Source of the DNA: an uncultured Granulosicoccus sp.
Lineage (GTDB): Bacteria; Pseudomonadota; Gammaproteobacteria; Granulosicoccales; Granulosicoccaceae
Length of the DNA stretch: 64,000 nucleotides
NCBI GenBank assembly: GCA_947495035.1
Contig: CANLXI010000028.1
Coordinates: 1 to 64,000, forward strand
Direction: 5' to 3'
Below, one piece after another: positions 51,163 to 59,637 of the stretch. The notes below the pieces were generated by a model. That model was not told the origin of the DNA and did not search any database. It saw only the letters and a program-made list of their open reading frames with translations. A program made the translations under genes and the position numbers. How positions within the stretch are numbered: position 1 is the first letter of the stretch; the number at the start of each line of letters is the position of its first letter.

Positions 51163-53559
51163 TCAGTCTCTCGGAATCCACACCAGAACGACATCCTCGA
51201 TACTGATGTCTGCCTTTTCCAGGCCGACGGGAAATGCATCGATCAATGCCGCCTTGTCGGCCCATTCGCTCTGAATTTCGTAAAGATCCTCATGCAGGGT
51301 CTCTTCGAGTTCATCGCGATCTTCCAGCAATTCGTTGTAGCGGTTTTCCGCAGTCTTCAGGCGCTCCTCGGCCTTGGCCACCATGCGGCCCTTGCTCTGA
51401 CTGCGTCGCAGCCCGCCGGTAATGATGGAGCGGGTGCTGCGGCGCCCACCAAGCAGGCCGCCGAGCAGACCACCTGCAATATCGAGAATCTGGGTGCTGC
51501 GCTGATCCTGTTTGCGACTGGCTGCATCGAACTGCAGCTCCCGCAGTTTGTCTTCCGATTTCTGGATGGCGTCGTTGACTCGGTCGATCTTGCGCGCCAG
51601 GACTTCCCGCAGTCGATTGGCATCCTCGTCCGTCCTGTCGTCGGCGATGCTGCGACAACGACTCTCGAAAGCTTCGCGACTCTCACCGACACGCGAAAAT
51701 TCGCGCAGTTCGGCGTTGTGGAACAGTTCGATTTCCTCATTGCGGTACAGATGATCCTTGATGGCACTTTGCACCGAGCGAAAGTAGGTCTTGTTCTGGA
51801 TCTTCGCATCCGGCAACACATAGATGGCCTGCTCCGGAGCGTCGCGTCGCAGGTCCCGATCGTCATAATCCACGAGGAGCGCCTCGTCACAATTGATCCT
51901 GCCTTCCAGAGGGGTAAAGACCGCTTCCCATTGCGTTTCATGCCGCAATTTCGAACGCGTGTCGTCGAACAGCATCTGTACTCTGACGGCGATGCCCGCC
52001 TGCAGGCGTTTGCCGGTGGCGCTGGCACCGATGGTGTCGGCATAGGGGACTGAGGGGTCGAGGTAACGTACCTGGACCGTGTCTGCAATGCGTGGTGCAA
52101 TGGCGCTTTCGTTGTCGGCCAGTACTGCAACGTCCGGGGCTGTCTCGCTGTCATTGTTCCCGGGTTCGGCCTGATTCATCATGGCCTTGCGCTGCGTATC
52201 ACTGGTCAGCTGGCTGATCTGTGCTCGGGTCAGAGGGCCGGCAAGGTAGGACATGGCCCAGCGCGTACTGAATGTCCGAGGGCGGCTGATCCGGGTTGAA
52301 TGCAGGACGAATTCGCGTTTGTCGAGTTGCGAGATGATGTCTCCGATCACCCGTGTATCCACCGTGCCATCGGATGCAGTCATGCCATCCAGCAGTCTCT
52401 GCTTGTCTCGATCGGTTTGCAGACGGCCGATCATCCAGGTGCCGGCATTGGATATGGCCTTGTAGTCGATATCCACCGGGTTCTGCGTGGATAACACAAG
52501 GCCAACCCCAAAGGCGCGAGCCTGTTTGAGTATGGTCAGAATCGGCTTCTTGGACGGCGGGGCGCCGACAGGGGGCACATAACCGAATACTTCATCCATG
52601 TAGATCAGGGCACGCAGATCGCTGGTGCCGGGTTGCGCGCGCATCCAGGTCACCATTTTCGACAACAACAGCGTCACCACGAACTGGCGTTCTTCCTCGG
52701 ACAGGTGCGACAGACAGACGATGGCCGCTCGAGGCTTTCCGGAATCGGTATACAACAGGCGTTGGATGTCCAGTTCCGGGCCTTCGCTCCAACTGGCAAA
52801 GGCAGGGGAGGCCGCGAGTCCATTGAGTCTCATGGCAAGCTTGACGCGATCTCCCGGGGGAAAGAATGTGTCCAGATCGATCACCCCGAGCTTGCGCATG
52901 GGGGGCTGCTGCACGAGCCCGATCAGCATGCCCAGATCCAGGTCCTGTTGCCGCGACCAGTTCCAGTGGATGATGTTGGCAAGCAGGATATGCTCGCGAC
53001 TGCTCAAGGGGTCGCTGCTGATACCGACCAGGCCCAGCAGTGAGGACACGAAACCATCGATCTCGTCCTGCAGGGTTTCCGTGTCCGTGCCTTCATCCGG
53101 CGCATTGAGCGAGCCGATGACGTTCAGCGGAATACCGGCCGTGGAGCCCGGTGTATAGATGGAGAACTCGGCCTTGTCATGCAGGGCGCGAATGCGTTCA
53201 GGCTCCAGACCCGCCTTTTGCAGCCCCGATTTCCACAGTTCGGCCTTTTCAACGGCGGCGGTGGCAACATCGTCCCCGGCCTCTGATGCGCTGATCCAGG
53301 GTATGAAGTCCGTGGGTAGCAGATTCGGGAATCCCAGCATCAGATTCCCCATATCTCCCTTGGGATCGATGATCAGCGCAGGAGTACCGCCTTGCAGGGC
53401 CTCCTCGAGCAATACGATCCCCAGGCCAGTCTTGCCCGAGCCTGTCATGCCCACGATGACACCATGGGTAGTCAGGTCGGAGGCTTCGAGAAACAGAGGC
53501 TGGTCATCTGCCTCGCTGGAACCGAGGTAGAAGTGACCTGCAGGTGTCTCCATGGGCAT
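51163..53559 (-). CDS. HerA/FtsK-like ATPase with coiled-coil, glycine-rich C-terminal region
   Basis: This is a 798-residue cytoplasmic ATPase. Walker A is GMTGSGKTG (residues ~36-44), then IDPKGDMGNL, Walker B LIYMDEVFGYVP (~residue 320) and LSTQNPVDIDYKAI as sensor, all as in the DUF87/HerA helicase-like group. Residues ~460-620 are mixed alpha/beta. From ~640 two long charged coiled coils flank a short segment (GGLLGGLLGGRRSTRSI then GGLRRSQSK) that could dip into a membrane or act as a hinge. The N-terminus starts with YLGSSEAD. No nuclease (NurA) or partner gene is adjacent. Function is unknown; DNA translocation is inferred from the family. Confidence 0.82.
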   Translation of the reverse strand: MPMETPAGHFYLGSSEADDQPLFLEASDLTTHGVIVGMTGSGKTGLGIVLLEEALQGGTPALIIDPKGDMGNLMLGFPNLLPTDFIPWISASEAGDDVATAAVEKAELWKSGLQKAGLEPERIRALHDKAEFSIYTPGSTAGIPLNVIGSLNAPDEGTDTETLQDEIDGFVSSLLGLVGISSDPLSSREHILLANIIHWNWSRQQDLDLGMLIGLVQQPPMRKLGVIDLDTFFPPGDRVKLAMRLNGLAASPAFASWSEGPELDIQRLLYTDSGKPRAAIVCLSHLSEEERQFVVTLLLSKMVTWMRAQPGTSDLRALIYMDEVFGYVPPVGAPPSKKPILTILKQARAFGVGLVLSTQNPVDIDYKAISNAGTWMIGRLQTDRDKQRLLDGMTASDGTVDTRVIGDIISQLDKREFVLHSTRISRPRTFSTRWAMSYLAGPLTRAQISQLTSDTQRKAMMNQAEPGNNDSETAPDVAVLADNESAIAPRIADTVQVRYLDPSVPYADTIGASATGKRLQAGIAVRVQMLFDDTRSKLRHETQWEAVFTPLEGRINCDEALLVDYDDRDLRRDAPEQAIYVLPDAKIQNKTYFRSVQSAIKDHLYRNEEIELFHNAELREFSRVGESREAFESRCRSIADDRTDEDANRLREVLARKIDRVNDAIQKSEDKLRELQFDAASRKQDQRSTQILDIAGGLLGGLLGGRRSTRSIITGGLRRSQSKGRMVAKAEERLKTAENRYNELLEDRDELEETLHEDLYEIQSEWADKAALIDAFPVGLEKADISIEDVVLVWIPRD

Positions 53560-53719
53560 GCTGCTATATCCTCGAGAATGGAATGATCAAGGCTAACTAT
53601 AGCAATCGTTCGTGAATTGGGTGAGCGCCTTGCTCATCACCAACTGCAGCTTGCAGAAGCAAGAGCACAGATTGCACGGGGCTGATTCGAACCGGGTGGT
53701 TGCCCCTCGCTCGACTGCC

Positions 53720-54091
53720 TCAGCCGGACAGGCGGCTGCGGTTGGCCCGTACGCGGCTGTTTGATGGCCGGGCCACGCGTCGACTGCTGTTGATCACTGC
53801 TTCATTGAAGGCCACATGAGGCGCACGGCTCCAGCTCGCACCCAGAGTTTCGAACCAGATGTGCATGGGGGCGTGACAGATGGCGAGCATGGTTTCATTC
53901 CAGGCATCGTGTTTCTCGGTCACCATGCGCTGCGACTCGGCCATGGCCTTGGCAGGATCCAGAAGCCACAGCCAGGGCATGGCCGTCATGCGCAGATTGA
54001 TGACGTCCGGAGCACCCGCTGCGAGTCGCGTCCATGGCTCCAGCACGGAGTGATAGACCGAAAAACAGGAATACGGACTTGCAGTTGGCAT
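53720..54091 (-). CDS. Small phasin-like (PHA-granule-associated?) protein
   Basis: The protein has 123 residues from the ATG at 54091. The sequence VYHSVLEPWTRLAAGAPDVINLRM, MPWLWLLDPAKAMAESQRMVTEKHDAWNETMLAI is amphipathic and helical. Its spacing of a hydrophobic helix, a DPAKAxxExxRMVTEK turn and a second helix resembles the short granule-associated phasins found in Bordetella and relatives. The tail is basic (SSRRVARPSNSRVRANRSR). The likeness is from memory and weak, so phasin is a suggestion. A longer frame to 54181 exists but its extra N-terminus looks non-coding. No neighbour gives support. Confidence 0.5.
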   Translation of the reverse strand: MPTASPYSCFSVYHSVLEPWTRLAAGAPDVINLRMTAMPWLWLLDPAKAMAESQRMVTEKHDAWNETMLAICHAPMHIWFETLGASWSRAPHVAFNEAVINSSRRVARPSNSRVRANRSRLSG

Positions 54092-54507
54092 GCGAATTTT
54101 CAACCCTGAATGGTAGGTTCGCCAGAGTGACGGTACCCGGAGAGTACAGCGAGGCAGAGAGTCTTCGAGCACTGGCCGCAAGGTCAGCGCCTGGTTTCAC
54201 TATCTCTACATGCAGTATCTTGAATCGACATTCAGGATCAGCACAGCAAGATCATAGGTGATTTTTCTTGCCGAACGCCATACTTGCTGGGCAATCAGCC
54301 CACGATTCGTCCAGAAACAGGACGAATCACTGTAGTATTTAACATGCTTACGATTTAATCGACGAGAATGACGGCATGATAATGCCGTTACTGTCGGATT
54401 CGATGAAATGCTAAGCTACGGTCCGGTAGCATGTTGACCGCATGTGATTCTCGGCCTGGTACGCTCCGCTATCCGAAGGCCGTCACTCCCTACATTCACA
54501 GGAAGCC
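54092..54507. other. AT-richer non-coding gap
   Basis: About 416 bp lie between the small phasin-like gene and the GST gene. The stretch is AT-richer than its surroundings around 54250-54370. I see no gene, repeat, tRNA or clear promoter in it. Confidence 0.5.
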
Positions 54508-55137
54508 ATGATCGAACTCTACACATGGGGTACACCCAACGGGCGCAAGATCTCCATCGCACTGGAAGAGATGGGACTGGACTACGCGGTTCATCCGATC
54601 AACATCGGCAAGGATGATCAATTTGCTGCCGAGTTTCTCGCGATCAGTCCGAACAACAAGATTCCGGCCATTCGGGATGGCGAAACCAGTGTGTTCGAAT
54701 CCGGAGCGATCCTGATGTATCTGGCCAGGAAATCCGGGCGGTTTCTGGGACCGGAAGGCTCTGCGCAATACTGGCGAACGCTGGAATGGTTGATGTGGCA
54801 AATGGGTGGCTTCGGACCGATGCTGGGACAGGCCCATCACTTCCTGCGTTTCAATGCCGGCGTGTCAGAGTATGCGGAGAATCGCTATTTCACGGAGGCT
54901 CAACGTCTCTATGGTGTGCTCGACCGGCAACTGGAAACCAACCGCTATGTCGCGGGTGATGAGCTCAGCATCGCGGACATGGCCATCTGGCCGTGGGCTT
55001 CACGGTTCGAATTCCAGCGCATCGACCTGAATGACTACTCACACGTCAGGCGCTGGTATCTGGAACTGGCAGAACGTCCCGGATTTCAGCGAGGTTACGC
55101 TCAACCGACTACGGATCAGGCCATTCCAATGCCGTGA
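54508..55137 (+). CDS. Glutathione S-transferase, YfcG-like
   Basis: This 209-residue protein has an N-terminal thioredoxin fold: MIELYTWGTPNGRKISIALEEMGLDY (the Thr/Asn active site of Nu-class GSTs), SPNNKIPAIRD (cis-Pro) and VFESGAILMYLARK (gamma-Glu binding). The helical C-terminal domain has QMGGFGPMLGQAHHF and SIADMAIWPWASR. E. coli YfcG is a disulfide reductase of this class. It resembles the YghU-like protein at 22 kb but lacks its N- and C-terminal extensions. Confidence 0.9.
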   Translation: MIELYTWGTPNGRKISIALEEMGLDYAVHPINIGKDDQFAAEFLAISPNNKIPAIRDGETSVFESGAILMYLARKSGRFLGPEGSAQYWRTLEWLMWQMGGFGPMLGQAHHFLRFNAGVSEYAENRYFTEAQRLYGVLDRQLETNRYVAGDELSIADMAIWPWASRFEFQRIDLNDYSHVRRWYLELAERPGFQRGYAQPTTDQAIPMP

Positions 55138-55228
55138 AGCGGCGTGCAGGGAAGCTCGCTACCGTGAGTGCAGGAACCTGCCGGCATCACCCGGAAAGCC
55201 GGGTGCCGGTCATGTGCCGAAGCGCCGC

Positions 55229-55906
55229 TCAGAACCAGCCAGCGATGTAGCCGATCACACCGGCGGACGCTGCCAACAGCAGCAAGCCCGGCCAGAATTT
55301 CTGAAAATGTGTATCAGGCAGCGTTTGCCTGTCAGGCCAGCGCATCCAGCCGGTAATCATTGGTCCGATCAGGTTCGTACGCGCGTAGAGCAGGTAGGCA
55401 AATACCATGAATACATGCACGGCAATGACGATCTGGATCAGCTGCGCATTCAGATGATGAATCCGATAGGCCAGGGCGGTCGAGGAGTTCGAGAGCGTAC
55501 CGTACAAGGCACCTTCGAGGAATTCGTCTTCATCGGCAATGAAGAACCCGGTAACGGCCTGGACCGTCAGGATGAGCAGCATGGCAAGCACCGCCCAGCT
55601 ACCGGCGGCGTTATGGCCACGCTCGCTGTGTGACTCTCGGCGCAACAGCTTGCCGAGGTGCTGCAGACCGGCGACAGGGCTTTGAAACAACGCCTGAATC
55701 CGGGCATTGCTGCTGCCGAGAATACCCCACAGAATGCGAAAGACGATCAGCATCAGTACCAGCTCACCTGCCGTTCGGTGCCAGTCGAAGAACTGCCAGC
55801 CCGTCTCGCCACTGATCAACAGAAATCCGACGCTGACGACCAGACTCCAGTGGAAGAGTCTGATCCAGATATCCCATACCCTGACCTTGCGATAATCGGT
55901 ATCCAT
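55229..55906 (-). CDS. Membrane cytochrome b561-type protein
   Basis: This is a 225-residue inner-membrane protein with four core helices plus a C-terminal one. Haem-ligand His residues are in WIRLFHWSLVVSVG, FFDWHRTAGELVLMLIVFR, RIHHLNAQLI and IVIAVHVFMVFAYLLY, the pattern of bacterial b-type cytochromes of the Ni/Fe-hydrogenase or diheme b561 class. It starts 56 bp after the cytochrome c' gene, so the two probably form an operon and may exchange electrons. Confidence 0.87.
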   Translation of the reverse strand: MDTDYRKVRVWDIWIRLFHWSLVVSVGFLLISGETGWQFFDWHRTAGELVLMLIVFRILWGILGSSNARIQALFQSPVAGLQHLGKLLRRESHSERGHNAAGSWAVLAMLLILTVQAVTGFFIADEDEFLEGALYGTLSNSSTALAYRIHHLNAQLIQIVIAVHVFMVFAYLLYARTNLIGPMITGWMRWPDRQTLPDTHFQKFWPGLLLLAASAGVIGYIAGWF

Positions 55907-55962
55907 GAGCGAGTCTGCGTCGGATTTCGGTTTTATGGCCTTGGCAACATTGTGATCGGCAA

Positions 55963-56448
55963 TTACTTCGATTTGGCTCGAAAGTCGTCGTGGCAGCCCT
56001 TGCAGGAGGCACCCACATCGCCGATGGCGCCTTGCAGTTCACCGAGGCCACTACCGGCAACCGGCACCAGAGCTGCCACGGCGTCCGACAGGGCAGCGGC
56101 CTTTTCGGTAATGGCAGGGTAGGTCTCCCAGATTTCCGGCTTGGCCCGAGTGGCCATGTTGCCGTCGGTTTCGTTATCCGACCCCGCGGGCCAGAACTGG
56201 CTTTGTCCCAGATTGGCAGCAGCGCTGAGGTTGTTGGCGGCTTCGCTTGCGATGTCGGCGTCGTAGGGGATCTTTTCCTTGGCCATGTCGCTCAAAATGC
56301 CGACATTGAAGCTGTAGAGCTGGAACATGCCCTGACGCGCCTTGATGGCATTGTCGTAGGGGCCATCTTCCGCAAGGCTGAAGGTGCTGGAGGCAATCAG
56401 TACGCAGCAGGTGCAGGCAGTTGCCAGTGCCAGTTTCTTGTTCATCAT
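55963..56448 (-). CDS. Cytochrome c' (periplasmic)
   Basis: This 161-residue protein has a signal peptide (MMNKKLALATACTCCVLIASSTFSLA), a four-helix-bundle region (YDNAIKARQGMFQLYSFNVGILSDMAK) and a C-terminal haem site CKGCHDDFRAKSK. That late CxxCH with a preceding four-helix bundle defines cytochrome c', which binds NO and protects against nitrosative stress. The usual Arg/Lys residues follow the haem. The start at 56448 precedes a proper signal peptide; a much longer upstream frame is not credible. The 258-bp gap upstream (56449-56706) holds no gene. Confidence 0.9.
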   Translation of the reverse strand: MMNKKLALATACTCCVLIASSTFSLAEDGPYDNAIKARQGMFQLYSFNVGILSDMAKEKIPYDADIASEAANNLSAAANLGQSQFWPAGSDNETDGNMATRAKPEIWETYPAITEKAAALSDAVAALVPVAGSGLGELQGAIGDVGASCKGCHDDFRAKSK

Positions 56449-56706
56449 GTTTCTGCTTCTTCCTCGATGGTTGCTCGTTGGGCGAGAATGTTCGGATAGA
56501 ATGTCAGGAAAACCGATTCTGCTGTAAGACACTAGCAAACTATATCTGTTCGTATGTATCGGCGATGTAACTTTTTTGCGACGTGAATCGATTGGGCAAG
56601 GCCGTTGCGCGGTCGCTCTGTCAGGCTGAGCAGAGGGCGCGTCAGCATCACTCTGTCGTCGCGTTCGTTCAGTGGCATTCCTGCCAACCGATGGAGAATA
56701 CAACAC

Positions 56707-57543
56707 ATGAATGACAGACCCCTGGTCACGGCCGGATGGCTGCATGATCATCTGCACGACGAAACTGTCCGAATCATCGACACATCCTGGCACATGCCGG
56801 CCAGCGGGCGTGATTCCCGTGCGGAACATGAACGGCAGCATGTGCCAGGTGCGGTCTTTTTCGATCTGGATCAGCACTCGAGTCCGTCGCAGCTGCCCCA
56901 CATGATGCCCGGTGCCGAGCAGTTCAGCCGCGTCATGAGTCAGCTTGGCATCTCGGAGTCTCACTGCATCGTCGTCTACGATTCACTCGGTCTGTTCTCG
57001 GCGGCCAGGCTCTGGTGGATGCTGCGTCATTTTGGCGCCAGGCAGGTTTTCGTGCTCGATGGTGGCTTGCCGGCCTGGCTTCAGGCGGGTTTTCCGCTGG
57101 AGTCTGGCGTACCGGAACCTGAGCCTGCCCACTTCTCGATCGGACAGGCGGCCTTTGCTGTCGCATCGTCAACGGATGTGCTCAAGGCGTCGCAGACTGG
57201 CGAGTCGCTGGTGCTCGATGCGCGTTCCGAGGCGCGTTTTCTCGGAGAAGAGAAAGAGGTCAGGCCGGGCTTGCGTAGCGGGCATGTGCCTGGCAGCGTG
57301 AGCATGCCTTTCACCGATCTGCTGGATAACGGTTTTCTGAAGCCGAACGAACAGTTGCGGACAATACTGACCAGTCGGGGAGTCTCGTCGGAGCGTGCCG
57401 TGATCACCACCTGTGGTTCAGGGGTCACGGCTGCAATCATCAGTTTGGCACTGGAGTGTATCGGTGTGTCGGACGTGGCACTGTACGACGGTTCCTGGAC
57501 CGAATGGGGCGCGCTGGAAGACATGCCGGTTGCCTCTGGCTGA
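56707..57543 (+). CDS. Thiosulfate/3-mercaptopyruvate sulfurtransferase (SseA-like)
   Basis: This 278-residue protein has two rhodanese domains. The first (VRIIDTSWHMP, HVPGAVFFDLD, CIVVYDSLGLFSAARLWWML) is inactive. The second has LVLDARSEARFLG, HVPGSVSMPF and the catalytic loop TCGSGVTAA; CGSGVTA is the 3-mercaptopyruvate type. The protein lacks a signal peptide. GGAGA lies about 9 nt before the ATG at 56707; the longer frame from 56605 is not supported. It is convergent with the second TTT operon. Confidence 0.9.
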   Translation: MNDRPLVTAGWLHDHLHDETVRIIDTSWHMPASGRDSRAEHERQHVPGAVFFDLDQHSSPSQLPHMMPGAEQFSRVMSQLGISESHCIVVYDSLGLFSAARLWWMLRHFGARQVFVLDGGLPAWLQAGFPLESGVPEPEPAHFSIGQAAFAVASSTDVLKASQTGESLVLDARSEARFLGEEKEVRPGLRSGHVPGSVSMPFTDLLDNGFLKPNEQLRTILTSRGVSSERAVITTCGSGVTAAIISLALECIGVSDVALYDGSWTEWGALEDMPVASG

Positions 57544-57554
57544 CAGGGCGGCTG

Positions 57555-59072
57555 TCAAGGTGAAGGGGCTTGATTGTCCGCGCGTCGCTGGCGCCACTGT
57601 TGCACCCATGGCAGTTGTGACAGAAGAATGCCGAGGAACGCCATGCTCAGAACGAAGCTGATGGGGTGCGAGACAAAGTTCCACAGGAAGGTGCTGATGT
57701 CTCCACGGGCACCCAGCATGGCTCGCCGGTAGTTGGAATCCATCATCGGCCCGAGAATGACGCCGAGAATCACGGGTCCCACCTGAAATCCGTAAATCTT
57801 CATGAAGTAACCGACGAGACCGAACAGCAGCATCCAGTAGACATGTGTCACGTTGTTCTGGATGGCGTAGGTGCCCACCGCGGACAGGACGATGATCAGT
57901 GGAATCATCACGGCCTTCGGACACTCCACGATACGGGTGAATATGCGTACACCGGTCAGTCCGAACAGCAACAGGAAGACGTTCGCCAGCGTCAGGGAGC
58001 CGACGATGAACCAGAACAGATGTGGTGTCTCCACCAGCAGCAGGGGGCCGGGTTTCAGTCCATGGATGAACAGTGCGCCGATGATCACCGCTGTCACGGC
58101 ATCACCGGGAATGCCGAGGGTCAGCATGGGAATATGCGCACCGCCGACGGCAGCGTTGTTGGCGCTTTCCGGAGCAACCAACCCTTCCGTGGCACCCTTG
58201 CCGAACGGCACCTGCGGACGCAGTGTGGAACGTTTGGCATGGTCGTAGGCCAGCAGGGCGGCGATATCACCACCGGTACCCGGCAATGCGCCGATGACCG
58301 TACCGATGCCCGAACTGCGCAGGGCGAGCCAGAAGTAGCGTTTGACACTGGACCAGGCGGGCAGGATACGGCCGATTCTCTGGCGCACGACAGGCAGATC
58401 GAGCTGGCGCAATTGCACCAGCGCCTCGGACACGCCAAAGAAGCCGATCATGGCGGCAATATAGGGAATGCCGCCCATCAGCGTCACGCTGCCGAAGGTA
58501 AAGCGGCCTTCGGCCGTCATGGGATCCAGACCGACCATGCTGATCAGTACTCCCAGAGCGCCGGCAAAAGCACCCTTGGCAAAACTCTCCCCCGACAGGG
58601 TGCCTACCAGCGTGATGCCGATAAGGCCCAGCAGCAGATAGTCGCGTGAGTTGAACATCAGGGCAATATCGGAAATCAGTGGTGCGAACAGCGCCAGAGC
58701 CAGAATACCGATGAAGCCGCCGAAGACACTCATCAGGGTGGTCAGGCCGATGGCCTCTCCGGCCTTGCCTTGCTGCGCCATCGGATAGCCATCCAGAGCG
58801 CTGGCAATGGCGCTTGGTGCCCCCGGAATATTGAGCAGAATGGCGGTGCGAGAGCCGCCGTAGACTCCGCCGATGAATACCCCGCTGATCAGCGCCAGTG
58901 CTTCATTGACTTCCCACTTGAAGGTGAAGGAAATCAGGATGGAAGTGGCCATGGTGACCGACAAGCCGGGAATGGCGCCCACATAGATGCCGGAAAACGT
59001 CCCGGCAGCGGTCAGGAACAACAGCCAGGGATCCAGCCAGGCGATCGCGAAATACCCCAGAGCGTCCTGCAT
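57555..59072 (-). CDS. tctA: TTT transporter large membrane subunit TctA (second system)
   Basis: This 505-residue protein has about 12 membrane segments. Signatures are GAIPGLSVTMATSILISFTF, YGGSRTAILLNIPGAPSAIASALDGYPMA, LPGTGGDIAALLAYDHAKR and ESANNAAVGGAHIPMLTLGIPGDA, in an inverted-repeat arrangement. The ATG shares its A with the TGA of tctB (TGATG), so translation is coupled. It is clearly different from the 13.6-15.1 kb paralogue, so this is not a recent duplication. It is the last gene of tctC-tctB-tctA. Confidence 0.93.
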   Translation of the reverse strand: MQDALGYFAIAWLDPWLLFLTAAGTFSGIYVGAIPGLSVTMATSILISFTFKWEVNEALALISGVFIGGVYGGSRTAILLNIPGAPSAIASALDGYPMAQQGKAGEAIGLTTLMSVFGGFIGILALALFAPLISDIALMFNSRDYLLLGLIGITLVGTLSGESFAKGAFAGALGVLISMVGLDPMTAEGRFTFGSVTLMGGIPYIAAMIGFFGVSEALVQLRQLDLPVVRQRIGRILPAWSSVKRYFWLALRSSGIGTVIGALPGTGGDIAALLAYDHAKRSTLRPQVPFGKGATEGLVAPESANNAAVGGAHIPMLTLGIPGDAVTAVIIGALFIHGLKPGPLLLVETPHLFWFIVGSLTLANVFLLLFGLTGVRIFTRIVECPKAVMIPLIIVLSAVGTYAIQNNVTHVYWMLLFGLVGYFMKIYGFQVGPVILGVILGPMMDSNYRRAMLGARGDISTFLWNFVSHPISFVLSMAFLGILLSQLPWVQQWRQRRADNQAPSP

Positions 59073-59581
59073 CAGAGGAACAGACCCGGGATGACACCGG
59101 TTGGCAGAATCACCTGAAAGACCACACGAAACAGTAGATGTATGACAAGGAGTGACAACAGGCTGGTCACCAGTGACAGCCAGAATGGCCTCTTCCACAG
59201 GTAGCAGAAGCTGGCCAGCAGAAACAGCCCGGAGTCCAGCAGAAATCCCAGGGTTGGCATGGCCAGTACGTACAGAACCAGCAAGCCTGCCATGAGCACC
59301 ACACGCACAGGCAGAACCTGCATGACGGTGTTGTTGTCAGATGAGCTGCCGGCAGCTGGCTCAGTGGCAGCACTTGTCGCTGTCTTGCCGCGCAAGGCGC
59401 ACAGGCCGGACACCAGCATGACCCCTGCTGCCAGCATCGGGAAGACACCGGGCGATGACAGCTTCGAGAAGCCGGCAATGAGCCATGCCTGCCAGAGCGC
59501 AGCGCTGCTGAAGACGATCAGCACCACGATGAACAGCCGTTCACCGCGCCTGGGTTGTGAGGAAGGAGGTTGGTGAGACAC
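59072..59581 (-). CDS. tctB: TTT transporter small membrane subunit TctB (second system)
   Basis: This 169-residue protein has four hydrophobic segments (LFIVVLIVFSSAALWQAWL, GVFPMLAAGVMLVSGLCAL, VVLMAGLLVLYVLAMPTLGFLL, LVTSLLSLLVIHLLFRVVF) with the SSPGVFPMLAAG motif after the first. A longer polar loop (TATSAATEPAAGSSSDNN) separates helices two and three. It is coupled to tctA and lies 56 bp after tctC. Confidence 0.87.
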   Translation of the reverse strand: MSHQPPSSQPRRGERLFIVVLIVFSSAALWQAWLIAGFSKLSSPGVFPMLAAGVMLVSGLCALRGKTATSAATEPAAGSSSDNNTVMQVLPVRVVLMAGLLVLYVLAMPTLGFLLDSGLFLLASFCYLWKRPFWLSLVTSLLSLLVIHLLFRVVFQVILPTGVIPGLFL

Positions 59582-59637
59582 GAAGAATGATCAGCGCCTG
59601 CAGGCGAATCTGCCGATACCGGTTGGCCTCGAGACGT

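Noticed and set aside
51163-53559. HerA-type defence system
   Set aside because: No nuclease, SIR2 or DUF4297 partner is adjacent; neighbours are metabolic genes.
55963-56964. 333-codon version of the cytochrome c' gene
   Set aside because: The upstream 172 codons look non-coding; the signal peptide begins at 56448.
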